Of a stretch of 64,000 bases of DNA, positions 1 through 10,350 are shown piece by piece. This DNA is from Paraphaeosphaeria minitans (lineage: Eukaryota; Ascomycota; Dothideomycetes; Pleosporales; Didymosphaeriaceae): assembly GCA_015832175.1 (NCBI GenBank), contig WJXW01000008.1, positions 2,108,001-2,172,000 of the forward strand. The letters are read 5' to 3'. Every line of letters starts with the position of its first letter. Position 1 is the stretch's first letter. A program made the position numbers and the translations under genes. A model generated the notes under the pieces. That model was not told the origin of the DNA. It saw nothing but the letters and a program-made list of their open reading frames with translations, and did no database searches.

Positions 1-1102
1 TAGATTAAATACTCCTAGATAAGCGCCAAAATTACCTTTCCTAGATTGTCTAGTATAATCTAATTCTGTCCTAGCGTCTTATCCTAGATTAGCTGTTAGT
101 TTATTAATTAGGCCTAATTTAGTGCTATACGCATAGTAATTATATTTAGGAAATTTTAGGTAGTAAGCAGTCCGCTAATTTTGCTAATTAAGTAGGTCTT
201 CGCTTTTTAATAGAGGAGCTGCCACTCTTTAAACTAGGTTTTAGGACTTTGTCTTGCCTACTTAGCCTTCTTAAGATAAGCGCAGTATAAAGCTTGAACA
301 TTATTCTATATAGCTCCTTTATTTAGTGTAAAATCTTCCTTTAAGAGTTAAATTAGGAACTAAAGCGTAGTATAGCGTGTATTAACTAGAGTAATTATGG
401 TAGGAGTAAGTAGATTAGGCAATACTATAGTGTTTACCTAAGTCTAGAGATTCTGTATCTTAGTATAGTCTACTTGCTAGTCTAAAACTACTACTCTATA
501 TTTTACTATTTATAAAAGAAAGCTCTCTTTATCTATTTTATACTTGTTAAGCTCTACTTTATATAATTAAATACTTACTATACAAGCTATATCTATAATT
601 AGTAATAGTTTTTGTAAGAGCGGAGGTTATTCTAGCTTTGCGTAATTAATTGCTAGAGCGTTAATCGCCTCTAGATTAATTTAGCTCTAGATTCCTTTTA
701 AGTTTACTTAGAATTAAAGCTAGACAAACTAGTAAGGCTAGCTAGCGCGATAAATAAGCTATACTTCTGCTATTTTAATTATTTTTGTGATTAGAAATAG
801 AGGGGTTGTATTATAGAGAGGTTCTAAATAGAGTGTTATATAATAATTTAAGCGTTACTAAGTAGGTAGGGAGAATTATCCTACGTTCTAAGCGCCAGGC
901 TTATAACTGTTGTAGTAAAAAGGGCTTAAACTATTATAGAATATTTAGGAGCAGAGTTGTAAAGAATATAAATAGCTAATTATAGAAAAGGATACCGAAA
1001 GGGTAGACTATATACAAAAGAAACAAGCCTCTTAGCAAGAATCCTATAATATAAATTAGTGGATCTAGAAAGAATCACGGAAGTAAGTGTTTTACTTCAA
1101 CA
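1..1102 (-). mobile_element. Copia family A element, 5' end only (window-truncated)
   Basis: This segment is colinear, with no net length change, with 26320-27421, the 5' LTR and leader/gag side of the complete copia-A element. Since that element is coded on the minus strand, the LTR at 908-1102 is the 5' LTR and the rest of the element lies left of the window. It is heavily RIP-mutated and no open frame survives. It is inserted into repeat X, which resumes at 1103. Confidence 0.8.
908..1102 (-). repeat. Copia-A long terminal repeat, 195 bp
   Basis: The ends are tgttg and caaca, a perfect short terminal inverted repeat. Length (195 bp) and sequence match the two LTRs of the complete copia-A element at 20054-20248 and 27227-27421. 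The terminal TG and CA are unmutated here, whereas the other copies carry TA at one end. Confidence 0.9.
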
Positions 1103-1352
1103 CTTTAATTATAGGGACATAAGCAGTAGATAGGCAATAGTTTAGTAGGTAGGATAATTAGGTAAGAGTAGCCAGCTAAGGATTAAGAAAATTATAGGTC
1201 TAGGAGGTAACTACTAATAAGGTGTTAAAAGGGTAGTAAGGTAGTAGGCTTAAGACACTAAGCCTAGAAGAGAAGAAAGAAAATATAGTGTAAAGATTAG
1301 CCTATAATATAGAGTTAAAGAAATATAGCACTAATTAGCTATTATGTAAAAT
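1103..1352 (+). repeat. Unclassified repeat X, left segment
   Basis: This matches 54380-54640 closely. Read on the plus strand with TAG/TAA taken as Gln, both copies give a charged, helix-prone stretch rich in Glu, Arg, Lys and Gln, which suggests a former coding region. I could not place it in a transposon family. It continues at 3352 after the inserted copia-B derivative. Confidence 0.5.
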
Positions 1353-1590
1353 TATTAGTTTGGATTAATGTGCAATTAAGCATTTAAGGGTTAATAGTAT
1401 ACTATTATATAAAGGGTAAGAAGTAGGTTTAATTAATTACGTCTAGTCTATCGTACAAAGGGGCACTAAGGACCTTATAAAGTCTCTACCTCTTAGCGCT
1501 AACCTAAGCAGTGGGTCCTTATACAGGTCCCTATAGGTAGGCAGGCCCCTATTTCACTTAGTGCTATTTGTATAATAAACTATATAGACA
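1353..1590 (-). repeat. Copia-B LTR (left)
   Basis: 238 bp. Starts tattag (ancestral TGTTGG after RIP) and ends agaca. Same length as every undamaged copia-B LTR in the window except the internally duplicated copy at 10783. Confidence 0.9.
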
Positions 1591-3113
1591 CTAGTAACTT
1601 TTCTTTTATATAATAGCTTATATCTATTATACGCTTTCCCTTTCCTATCCTTCTCTATCTATACAGTTAGCCTTCCCCTATTAGAATAGGTTGTAAGGTA
1701 GGTATAGTGTTACCATGTAGTAGAGGTTATATTTACACCTACTCTTATGCAAATAGGCAGTAATAGCTAATCTACTTAGTTCTTACTCTACTCTTTCACA
1801 CAGTAGTAGAGTCGCATCGCACAATAAGGCTCTTTCTAGGCATATATTTTATACGCAAATAGAAGGTAGGGTATTAAGTAATATAATGCTTAGCGCTAGG
1901 TCTTAGTAAGTAGGTATAGAAGGATCGCTCTTAGTTATGCGATAAAGGTATATAGTAGAAGTAAGGTATAAGGTAGCCTTCTATGCTTCTTCTTTATTAC
2001 CCTATTAGTCTTATTTATTTTCCTCCTCTTTTGTGTAATAGTCTTTATCCTCTAGCTCTCCTTTAAAGTTAAGGATAATATTATCTAGCTAAATAGAAGT
2101 ATAATCTCCTAGTTATTAAAGAGACTAGGAGTGTCTAGCCTCTTTATACGATGTAGTTTGTTAGGCAAAAGTAGTCTAGATTTTAGGCTATTGCCACTAG
2201 TGTGGCTCTATATATAGTGTCTCTGTCCTTACACGTATAGGGATAGGCCCTAGCTATACTCTATATATATATACATTACCTATAGATAGTGTAGGTTATA
2301 TTATTAGGATTATATAAAGCGGTTTAGGTTGCGGTTATAGTGTTATTGTATAAAAGGTCTATAGCTTATAGTTAAGCTGTAATAGTTTAAAAAGTTTCTT
2401 TATATAGGTGTCCTTTGTTATAGTATTAGTAGCAATAAAGCCTTTCTTTATAAAAGAAGTAATAAGCTCTCTTTTTACTATATAACTAATCTTATTAAAA
2501 GTTTTTTCCTTTTAGTTATTAAAATCTTTAGTAAAAAAAGAGATTACCTCTTTATTTTTAAGGCTACTTACGCGATATTACGCAATTATATACACTATAT
2601 AAGTATTTAGCTATTTTAGAGAAAGGGGTAGGTAGCTGTGTAGATCTACTCTATTTATTTAGTACTTTTATACAATCTCTCCTCTTAAAGTAATAGCTTT
2701 AATATTTATTACTTCCTCTACTTATTAAAGCTATTCTAAGTTATCCTCCTAAATAGCTTATTGTGCAATTCCTTCTTGTACAGATTCCTCTAGGAAGTCT
2801 CTTAGTCCTAGTGCTATGTTGTTGTCTTATTAAATCGTGCGACTAGACCGCATTAGTGTGTCGCTAGTTTAATCGTGTAACGTGTTTTTTAGGGTTGTAA
2901 ATGTGCTTACTATCTCCTTTCTTTTCTGTAGAATAGCTTAGACTAGATTATACGACTCTTTATAAATATACGCGCTTTATTTCTACTTATTATATAATCT
3001 AAAATTCAATCTCTAGTAAAGGTAATAATATAGAGCCTACGTATCTAGTTTATAGGGCGCTTTGTCTTTAGACCTTACTAGTTTATAGTTAATTAGAATT
3101 AACTACTAATTAG

Positions 3114-3351
3114 TGTTAGTTTAGCTTAATCTGTAATTAAGTATTTAAGGGTTAATAGTATACTATTATGCAAAGGGTAAGAAGTGGGTTTAATTAATTA
3201 CGTCTAGTCTATCGTACAAAGGGGCACTAAGGACCTTATGAAGTCTCTGCCTCTTGGCGCTAACCTAAGCAGTGGGTCCTTGTGCGGGTCCCTATAGGTA
3301 GGTAGGCCCTTATTTCACTCAGTGCTATTTGTACGATAAACTATACAGACA
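3114..3351 (-). repeat. Copia-B LTR (right)
   Basis: 238 bp, starts tgttag and ends cagaca, paired with 1353-1590 and followed by the right target duplication aagat. For a minus-strand element this is the 5' LTR. Confidence 0.9.
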
Positions 3352-4939
3352 AAGATAGCTAATAAGGAAATAGATATAGAACACACCTAATTAGATAAAA
3401 CACAAAGGGACGTAATGGATAATTAGAACAGTTAGATTTATATAATAGGTTTTAGATAGGATAACTTAACTTATTCTTTTATATTCCTTACTTAAGGTAA
3501 AGGTACTAACAACACCACAGTGTATATTATTAAGGTAGGCTATACCTATTTATAAGTTTATACTTACTATAAAGGCCCTAGTCCTTAAGTTACTATAACT
3601 CTATAACGTTCTTAATAACCTAATTTTATCCTAAAGGTACTTCTTTACTAGTTATTATATATGAAATTATTATTAAGTACTTAATAATCCTACTATTCTA
3701 ATCTATAAATTAGACCCTACAGTTACTAGCCTAGAGCTAGCTATAGCTAGCTATAGTATAGTAGGATAAAAAAACGCTAAGGGATTGGAATAGGAAGCGT
3801 TTAGCTAGATACCCACTTTTAACTAAATAATAATACATATAAGTTTTAACACCTCTACATAAGCCAGCCGACAAATCTAGGGCTAGAACCATTTCTATAG
3901 GCCCGCCAGTTTAATCGACCTAAGGATAAATATGCAATATAAGGTTTTTAAGTATTACGCTAGGGAAGCGTCTTATAGGCCCTAAAATATATGGTTCTAA
4001 ACTAGGAGTATAGACCTCTATAGCAAATAATTCCCCTTCTAATACTAATATTAGTTAATTTACTTATATCTATAATAAGCTCTTTGCTTTCATCGCGATT
4101 ATATACTATATTTAGCGAGTATATTGTTACCTTTTCTAATATTAAGCTTTTAGTTCTCTATATTAGGCTTTCGCTATCCTTGGTTACAGTAGGAATATAA
4201 CGTCTAATAACTAATAGCCACTCTAGGCTAGAGAAGTGGTGGATTACTATAATTAAGCAAAGTGTAATAAGGTTAGTTAAAAGGGTAGGTTTTTAGGCTA
4301 AGATAATAACGTAGGCACTATAGTGTTGCTATTAGCGGATAGTCTATAGAAGTATTTTATTTAGAGACTTAGCCCCTAGGACGTTTACTATATACTTCTA
4401 AAAGTTAACATTATAACTAAATAAATAAAGTAAATAAGAATTATATACTTTACACGCTTTGTCTAATATAATTATCTAACTATTACCTTTTAACTATAGA
4501 TATAGCTTTAGCCTAATCTAGAAAGAATGCATGCCGTATTCACATCTATAAACAGATAGAATATATCTATTATTATTACCTTATTAAATTTGAAATAAGG
4601 ACCTACGCAGCTAGTATTAAACTTAAGAAATAATTTAAGAAAGTCTAAATAGAGTTAAAGTATACTAGCTTATATTACGTTAACGTTTTCTTTTTAAGCT
4701 ACTACTTAGGAAGCTTATAATTAAATAGTTCTCTTATAGTAGAAATCTTATAAAGTATCTACGTAACTTACAGTATGTAAATAGGTGTCTTAATTAATTT
4801 ACTAACGTTTATTAATGTAAGTATAGTGTTAATATCCAAACCCTATGGCATTAGTTTAAAAGGCGTAATAAGAACTTTAGGTAATTAATAGTAGGGCTTT
4901 AATATTTACACAAAGTTAAATAGTAACACTAGAATATAT
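3352..4939. repeat. Repeat X continuation, then unassigned RIP-degraded DNA
   Basis: From 3352 to about 3530 the sequence parallels 54640-54815. Beyond that no second copy was found in the window. Several hundred bases before 4940 read on the plus strand with few stops if TAA/TAG are taken as Gln, but no domain is recognisable. No intact gene. Confidence 0.4.
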
Positions 4940-5349
4940 TGTTAAATCTAACAGGGTAGCTAGTCCTAAAGGGTTAAGGTTGGTTCTTGGGCAGGAGTAC
5001 TTACAGAAGGTGGAAGGTCTTGTTAATATAATAGTATCTTACAAAGTGTAATAAGTTAACAATTTAGTCTACTAGAATCTAAATAATAGATTAATAAACA
5101 GATTAAACACAAGTATAGAGGTCTATTCTTATGTTCCTATATAATAGGGCTGCTCTAATACTTAGTGTTACTAAGCAACTAAGCACATTACATAACCTAC
5201 TCTACTGCTTAGTGCCACTAAGCGACTAAGCACATCACGTGACCTAATCTAAGTTGCTTAGCGTCTCTTTGTTACATTTGTAACCCTATCGCCGTTCCAT
5301 CACACCTTCATAAGCGCCCAAGTCCCACATTGTTATCTGGTACGTAACA
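4940..5349 (-). repeat. Gypsy solo LTR, third U3 variant, 410 bp
   Basis: Bounded by tgttaaatc and acgtaaca and flanked by perfect 5-bp duplications tatat (4935-4939 and 5350-5354). The left 190 bp match the R/U5 part of the gypsy LTRs at 11106, 17402 and 45003. The remaining 220 bp are unrelated to both other U3 types and hold two copies of a roughly 47-bp unit containing actaagc motifs (about 5156-5250). No internal region adjoins it, so it is a solo LTR. It keeps many CA and TG dinucleotides and is only lightly RIP-mutated. Confidence 0.85.
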
Positions 5350-5354
5350 TATAT

Positions 5355-5842
5355 ACCCTCTTTACGTGTGCTCCTGTAGGAGATAAAACTAAGAATACAG
5401 CCTTACTAATAGTAAATCTAAAGCTATTGCTGCTAAACTAAGCATAGCTAAAGACTAGGGTAGAAAGAGGATTCTACAGCTTTCTAAGATGTTAAGAGGG
5501 TATTAATGCGTTTTTAAGAATATAGGGTATCATATAAGATTTACCACTTCCTTACACCCCGCAGATAAACATAGAAAATAGAACGTTAGTATTTAGATAA
5601 AGCTTAGAGTTAGACTCTTTAGCTTTAGTATACGATCTAAGTAAGCTATATTACAAAGGCCTATAACTATTAGAAACGATTTTAGCGTCTATTAAAGGTG
5701 CGTGTTAGATCCTGTTATTTACGGCGTTAATTTGTCTCTCTCCAGCATTATCTTTAATGTTATTATTAGAATAGTCCTAGGTGCCTATTGTCTAATGCTT
5801 ATCCACATTTGGGCGATGTGAACGGTACGCATAACTTATTTT
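5355..5842. other. Unassigned boundary DNA
   Basis: A transition from AT-rich, RIP-like sequence to the GC-normal island. CA and TG frequency rises along it. No gene, RNA or repeat recognised. Confidence 0.4.
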
Positions 5843-6088
5843 CTAGCTTAGCAGGTTGATTACATCGCTTCTAGGATCTACAGAGTTGACAGCGGCGAGT
5901 TGCGAGGATACGAGAGAATGGACTGAGGATTTCGAGCTCATATCGGTGTTCTCTATGCTGATTGGGGGCGATTGTGAAGACGAGGCGTGCGCGTCTGTCG
6001 ACAATTTCTCCACCCTCGCAGGCCTTGCAGGCCTCGCAGGCCTCCCAGTCAACCCACTCGACCCAGTCGGCATCTGACAGCTATTACC

Positions 6089-6637
6089 ATGCCGGGTCGC
6101 GTACGGCAGCCGTTATGGCGATGGCGGAGAGCTTTGAGAGCTTGGATGACTCTCCATCCAAAGTGGAATAACCTCGACGAGCTCCCAGAGGTCCCACGCA
6201 CGCGCAAGGTGCCTGGTGCGTATGCCAGCGACGAGCGGAGACTCCGCACAATGTTTGTGGACGACCACCTTCTCACAGGCAAGAAGGCACGCAAGCCGCA
6301 GAAACGTACGTCGCAGCTCGACGAGTATTTCCACAGCATCTACGACGATAGATTGACGAGCTCCGCGTCGCCGGACATGTACAAATTGATGCAGGATCCA
6401 CACCGCTGGTGGGTCGACGTCGGCCAAAAACGCTGCCCAGTCGTATACAAGATGGCGATGGATCACCTCTCTGTGCCAGCGACGTCATGCGACTGCGATC
6501 GGTGTTTCTCGTCCTCCAGGAGAACAATCACGTGCGATCGTAATTCACTATCGCCAGCCGTTGTCAAAGCTCTACAACTCCAGAAGAACTGGCTGAGGAG
6601 AGACGCCGTGTCAAGTCACCTCACGGCGTTGTCATAG
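6089..6637 (+). pseudogene. hAT transposase relic, C-terminal dimerisation domain
   Basis: The last 120 residues of this frame carry the hAT C-terminal (Dimer_Tnp_hAT) pattern: a WW pair followed by a CPVVYKMAMDHLSVPA stretch, then a CDRCFSSSRRTIT segment, RN, and a closing QLQKNWL. That domain mediates transposase dimerisation in hAT elements such as Restless and Ac. The first in-frame ATG is at 6089; the frame is open a little further upstream without an ATG. The DDE and BED zinc-finger parts expected in a protein of 600-800 residues are missing, so this is a 5'-truncated remnant. The Glu usual in the CERxFSS motif is Asp here. GC is high and RIP is absent, unlike the flanks. The first 65 residues match nothing I know. 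Confidence 0.8.
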
Positions 6638-6921
6638 AACGTCATCAAGAAGGATGCCGGCCGAAGCATACGGCTACTCGACGACAGCCAGATTCTCAAC
6701 CTCAGCCTCCTTCCTAATTAGGAAAATAAACCTTTTATTAGAAAATGTTTATTTAGATAAACACAAACATTTTTTATATATTTATTGTTCGGCCGAACGT
6801 TCGCTGTACGCTCCGAACAAGATCCTTTTACGTACGTGCTGAACGTACGTACGGCTCATACAAATCGAACGAACGAACAAGGACCTTATTCGGTTCGGTG
6901 TTCTGTTCGTTGGCAGCGCTG
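6638..6921 (+). mobile_element. hAT 3' subterminal region and right terminal inverted repeat
   Basis: Downstream of the transposase relic is an AT-rich patch (about 6715-6785) followed by clustered palindromic motifs (cgaacgttcg, gaacgtacgtacgg, cgaacgaacgaac). The end reads ttggcagcgctg; reversed it begins CAGCGCTGCCAA, matching the CAGNG start typical of hAT termini. No matching left end or second copy of the putative 8-bp duplication (6922-6929) was found, in line with the element being truncated. Confidence 0.6.
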
Positions 6922-6927
6922 AAATCA

Positions 6928-8019
6928 TCACGGAAACTCTACCACCAACTTACAGCCTGATACCTTCCCCTCTCGCAATTTCTCCAACGCGGGAAAAATG
7001 GCGTCAAAACCACCAGCTTCTATTACTGTCGGGAGGGGCATGAGTATATCGGTGAGCTGCGGCAAGACTGCGTAGAATCCAGCAAGCGCTTCCCGATCTG
7101 ACGGCTTCGCTGGGAATCTTGGTCCTATAGGTGGCAGCCACTGGAACGCATGACCAAATACAGTGTACGCCATGATGAGTTCGTGTTCGACACCTCGCAC
7201 TCTCGATTTTGCCGTGGGCAGTAGTGTGATCACCCGGCCACCTTTCTTTCCAATGATTTCATCACAGGTCGTCGTAGAGTTCCCCTCTGAGAAACAATCA
7301 ACAGCAAGTCGAATTTCTGGATACTGTTCCGCAATCTTTTGGCCCACGTTAGGCTCCCGATAATTGAATACGGCTTTCGCGCCATAACGCTTGACAAGCT
7401 CAAAAGAGTGTGGCGATGCAGTGGTGACGACGCTGTATCCGAGCGCCTTAGCCAATTGTATGGTTGAGAGCCCTGCAGAAGTTGACCCAGCATACACGAA
7501 CAGCGTCTGTGTCTCAGTAGACTCCCGAAAATCTGACTGCAGTCTCGTTTTGATATGCGGAAGGCCAAGGCGGACGCTCAGGGCCAACATGGCAGTGACA
7601 GCAGAGACACCATAAGTAGTCGCTGCAGCGTCGTTCAAATGTTCAGGAATCTTCCAAGCAAGATCGCTGTCGGTCTTCAGGTATTCAGCGAAAGAGCCCC
7701 GATCGGGATACAAGCCTCCATGCACAGCGCCAGCCACTCTGTCTCCAATCTTCCAAAGATTGGCCGCATCGCGACCAACTTCACACACCTCGCCTGCAAA
7801 ATCACAGCCGACAATGCACCCAGCCGGGGATATGGCATCGATATGCTTAAAATCGGTAGCGTTCAAAGCGACAGCGCGCACTTTGACGAGGATTTCGTTG
7901 TCCAATATATCTGGCTTAGGAACATCCTTCCATTGGGCCCGAATTGTGTTGAAGTTCTTTCCGACCGTGAGGTTCGTGAGTCTGGAGATCAGACTGTTGC
8001 TAGTAACGAGTGCCTTCAT
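6928..8019 (-). CDS. MDR-superfamily zinc-independent oxidoreductase, enoyl-reductase-like
   Basis: An intact, intronless 363-residue protein. The start is the ATG at 8019 giving MKALVTSN, a typical start for this family, with A at -3; the frame runs 18 bp further up to a GTG, which is unlikely to be used in a eukaryote. The N-terminal GroES-like fold carries the GCDFAGEVCEVG segment (about residues 72-82). A Rossmann NAD(P)H site follows with VYAGSTSAG (about 175-183) and then LAKALGYSVVTTAS. The catalytic and structural zinc ligands of alcohol dehydrogenases are absent, so it fits the quinone/enoyl-reductase branch; fungal relatives include LovC/ToxD-type trans-acting enoyl reductases of polyketide pathways. 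The closing GCKLVVEFP motif is family-typical and the length is normal. No partner synthase is nearby, so substrate and pathway are unknown. A hAT end lies just past the stop codon. Confidence 0.88.
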   Translation of the reverse strand: MKALVTSNSLISRLTNLTVGKNFNTIRAQWKDVPKPDILDNEILVKVRAVALNATDFKHIDAISPAGCIVGCDFAGEVCEVGRDAANLWKIGDRVAGAVHGGLYPDRGSFAEYLKTDSDLAWKIPEHLNDAAATTYGVSAVTAMLALSVRLGLPHIKTRLQSDFRESTETQTLFVYAGSTSAGLSTIQLAKALGYSVVTTASPHSFELVKRYGAKAVFNYREPNVGQKIAEQYPEIRLAVDCFSEGNSTTTCDEIIGKKGGRVITLLPTAKSRVRGVEHELIMAYTVFGHAFQWLPPIGPRFPAKPSDREALAGFYAVLPQLTDILMPLPTVIEAGGFDAIFPALEKLREGKVSGCKLVVEFP

Positions 8020-8048
8020 GATACGTGAGGTCTGCACAATAAGGATTT

Positions 8049-8063
8049 GATAATACGATTATC
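8049..8063. promoter_or_regulatory. Palindromic double GATA site
   Basis: A perfect 15-bp inverted repeat, GATAAT-ACG-ATTATC, centred about 37 bp before the ATG of the oxidoreductase gene. Two facing GATAA cores are the binding pattern of fungal GATA factors (AreA/SreA type). Regulation by one is inferred from sequence and position only. Confidence 0.35.
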
Positions 8064-8580
8064 TGAAGATGGAAGCGATGATATTCTTAAGCATTTGACG
8101 CGAATATGTGTCGCGTAAAATAACCTTTAGAATGCATTGCGCCTGCTATCCACCTGAAGGTGAGTAATCATAGTTTTGTCGGAGAGATTTATTGCTAAGA
8201 TTAGTGAACATCTTCGCGCTCGGCGCACTCGACGGTCGCTTGGCCTCGGGTCACCCAGATTAACACCGCGCTTTCCGCATGGTCCTTCTGGCACATGCTG
8301 AGAGATAACCTATTGTTTAGAATTTAGGAGTACGTTGAACTGACTAACGGGCTTAACTATCCCTGTGGACTAGACTACTACTTATCCCGACTCCGATTCT
8401 ATTGATTCGTCTCGCAAAATAAGTTGAGGCTTAGCATTGTTATGCCTAGTGCACCCATAGTTATCGTGTCCGTGCGTGCAACGATTACCGTGGCTTGGCG
8501 GCTTGTGCACGCCATTACCTCGCGTACGCGCCCCACCAAGACCTCAGCCGTTAACAGGAGGCAATAGAGACGCATACAAT
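8064..8580. other. Upstream intergenic region of the oxidoreductase gene
   Basis: GC-normal, not RIP-mutated, no ORF of note. It should hold the promoter; a CACCT-GA-AGGTG inverted repeat lies at 8151-8162. No clear TATA box was seen. RIP-type composition resumes abruptly at about 8,580. Confidence 0.4.
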
Positions 8581-9609
8581 TAATACTATTGTGAGATTTT
8601 ATAGAGTTAAGGTCTATAGGGCCTATAGATAATTTCTATCTACTTAGATTATAAATATCTACTATAATGGGCTTAATACTTAATAAGCCAAATTACTAAA
8701 AATAATACTTTTAAAAATTTAAAATATAATACTAATCCACGTTAAGTTTATTAGATAGGCTTATAATAAAAAACTCACTTTTATATTACTTTAATATATA
8801 ACATCACCCTTAATTCTTAGTTATTGTGTTACTGAATATTAAAAAGACAATTTAGAATTAGAATACTAGATTTAAGTAGATAAAATTTGCCTATTTAAGA
8901 AAAAGTGTAAAATTACTAACTACTAACTTAATAACCTATTAGACCTTTTAACCTATTAGAGTGAAGAAAACCGTAATATATTTACTATAAGTTATATAGA
9001 AAGTATTAGGCCTATATTGGGCTAATAAGCTAGTAGAGGGACTATACTTAAAAAAGGTATAGTTACTATCTATTATCTTAGCTATTAGGAAAATATATAT
9101 AGTATGCTTAGCCTAAATAGTAACGCGTTTAGTATAATTGCATATAAAATTAACGCCTAATTAAGTATAAGAAAAACTCTTAGAAGGACTAATATAATAG
9201 CTAATACTTATACTTAAATTAATTTACTATAAAAGCCTTAAAAGTTCCTTATAAAGCTTTAAGGGCTGTAAACTTTAATAAAGAAAGTTAAGTAAATATA
9301 ATGTAGTAGACCTTATAAATAAGGTACTAAAAGGGTAGTTTTAGAATAATAAGGTTAGTATAACACTAGGAAAAAAATTACTTATAGAGCCCTTACTATA
9401 TTCTATTAGCCTAATACCTCTCTAATACTATATATATACACTTACTACTAGGCTTATATTAATATAACTTTTTAATTTTACTATTTTTGCCTACATCTGA
9501 CCTTTTAGTAATAATACTATTAGTAGGGGCCTTCTTTTTAAAGGTGTAGCAGATACGTTTCTAGCTATATAGGACCCTACTAGGAGCCTTCCTATAAGTA
9601 GGAGTCTTA
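8581..9609. other. Unassigned RIP-degraded DNA
   Basis: Strongly TA-rich with few CA or TG, so it was almost certainly once repetitive, but no second copy lies in the window. Plus-strand readings around 9,000-9,600 give long runs when TAA/TAG are taken as Gln, without a recognisable domain. Confidence 0.35.
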
Positions 9610-10019
9610 TGTTAAGATCTAAAGGCTAGGCCTTCTAGGATATTTATATATATCTACATTTATTGTTTAAGTGGCACAGCACAAGAAGTTACGTAACCTA
9701 ATTAGTGTAATTAGAGTACTAAGATAACTAATTAGACTAAGCACTTAATATAATAAGTAACTAATTAGTGCTTAATTAGTTTAATTAGAGTAATTCGTTC
9801 ACTGATTACTTAAAGTATATAGGAACGCGAGTATAGACTCTCTATACTTGTGTTTAATCTATTTATTAATCTATTATTTAGATTCTAGCAGACTATATTA
9901 TTAACTTGTTATACTTTATAAGATACTATTATTTTAATAAGACCTTCCACCTTTATAAGTACTCCTACTGAAGAACTAACTTTAACCCTTTAGAACTAGC
10001 TACCCTATTACATTTAACA
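9610..10019 (+). repeat. Gypsy-0 5' LTR, U3 type 1, 410 bp
   Basis: Begins tgttaagatc and ends tttaaca; it is the reverse complement of the LTRs of gypsy-1 and gypsy-2. A plus-strand gag region follows, which sets the orientation. The left target duplication should be tctta (9605-9609); the element's 3' end is lost, so it cannot be confirmed. Confidence 0.85.
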
Positions 10020-10350
10020 TTTTAAATACCCTTAACATAAGTACTTTATAAACTCCTACCTCTTCTACAGCTTTAGGTGCTGCTAAGATTACTCCTATAA
10101 AGGATGGCAGTAAGGCGTATAAACCTAATCTCTACTTTAGTAAATAATCTTAAACTAACGTCTAGATTTTCTAGCTAGATCTCTACTTCTTTAACTTAGA
10201 TAAACCCCTTAATAATAAGAAAAAGGTTATCTTTGCAGTAAAATATACACAAGGAAATACAGGATCATAAATCTATCCCTACTTTAAAAAGTACCTAGGA
10301 ATAGACTATAATAATAATAATAATAATAAGTAAATAAATAATAATACTAA

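Larger units (their letters stand above)
1353..3351 (-). mobile_element. Copia-B deletion derivative (non-autonomous), 2.0 kb
   Basis: Two 238-bp LTRs (1353-1590 and 3114-3351) enclose 1.5 kb of internal sequence. Flanking 5-bp duplications are aaaat on the left and aagat on the right, identical apart from one RIP-type change. The interior aligns with both ends of the complete copia-B element (from 40315 and up to 53710) but lacks two blocks: roughly 40652-44880, which holds the RNase H and RT, and roughly 51750-52600. It cannot code for pol and resembles a non-autonomous derivative. The unoccupied target is visible near 54640. Confidence 0.8.

Noticed and set aside
5843..6077. Two overlapping ORFs of about 75 codons (minus 5843-6073, plus 5856-6077) with Ala/Pro/Leu repeats
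   Set aside because: They mirror each other over a GC-rich tandem ggcctcgcag-type stretch; the plus one starts at TTG, not ATG. No domain is seen. They may be part of the hAT element, but separate genes are not supported.
6113..6527. Minus-strand ORFs over the hAT relic
   Set aside because: Shadows of the plus-strand hAT C-terminal domain, which carries recognisable motifs.
8020..8037. Six extra N-terminal codons on the oxidoreductase
   Set aside because: The extension starts at GTG. The first ATG, at 8019, has A at -3 and gives the usual MKAL start, so the shorter form was chosen.
7163..8050. Plus-strand ORFs of 66-157 codons across the oxidoreductase gene
   Set aside because: Shadows of the intact minus-strand CDS with its conserved Rossmann and GroES motifs.
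10309..10346. aat microsatellite as an independent simple repeat
   Set aside because: It is the poly-Asn tract of gypsy gag, present at the same place in all copies.
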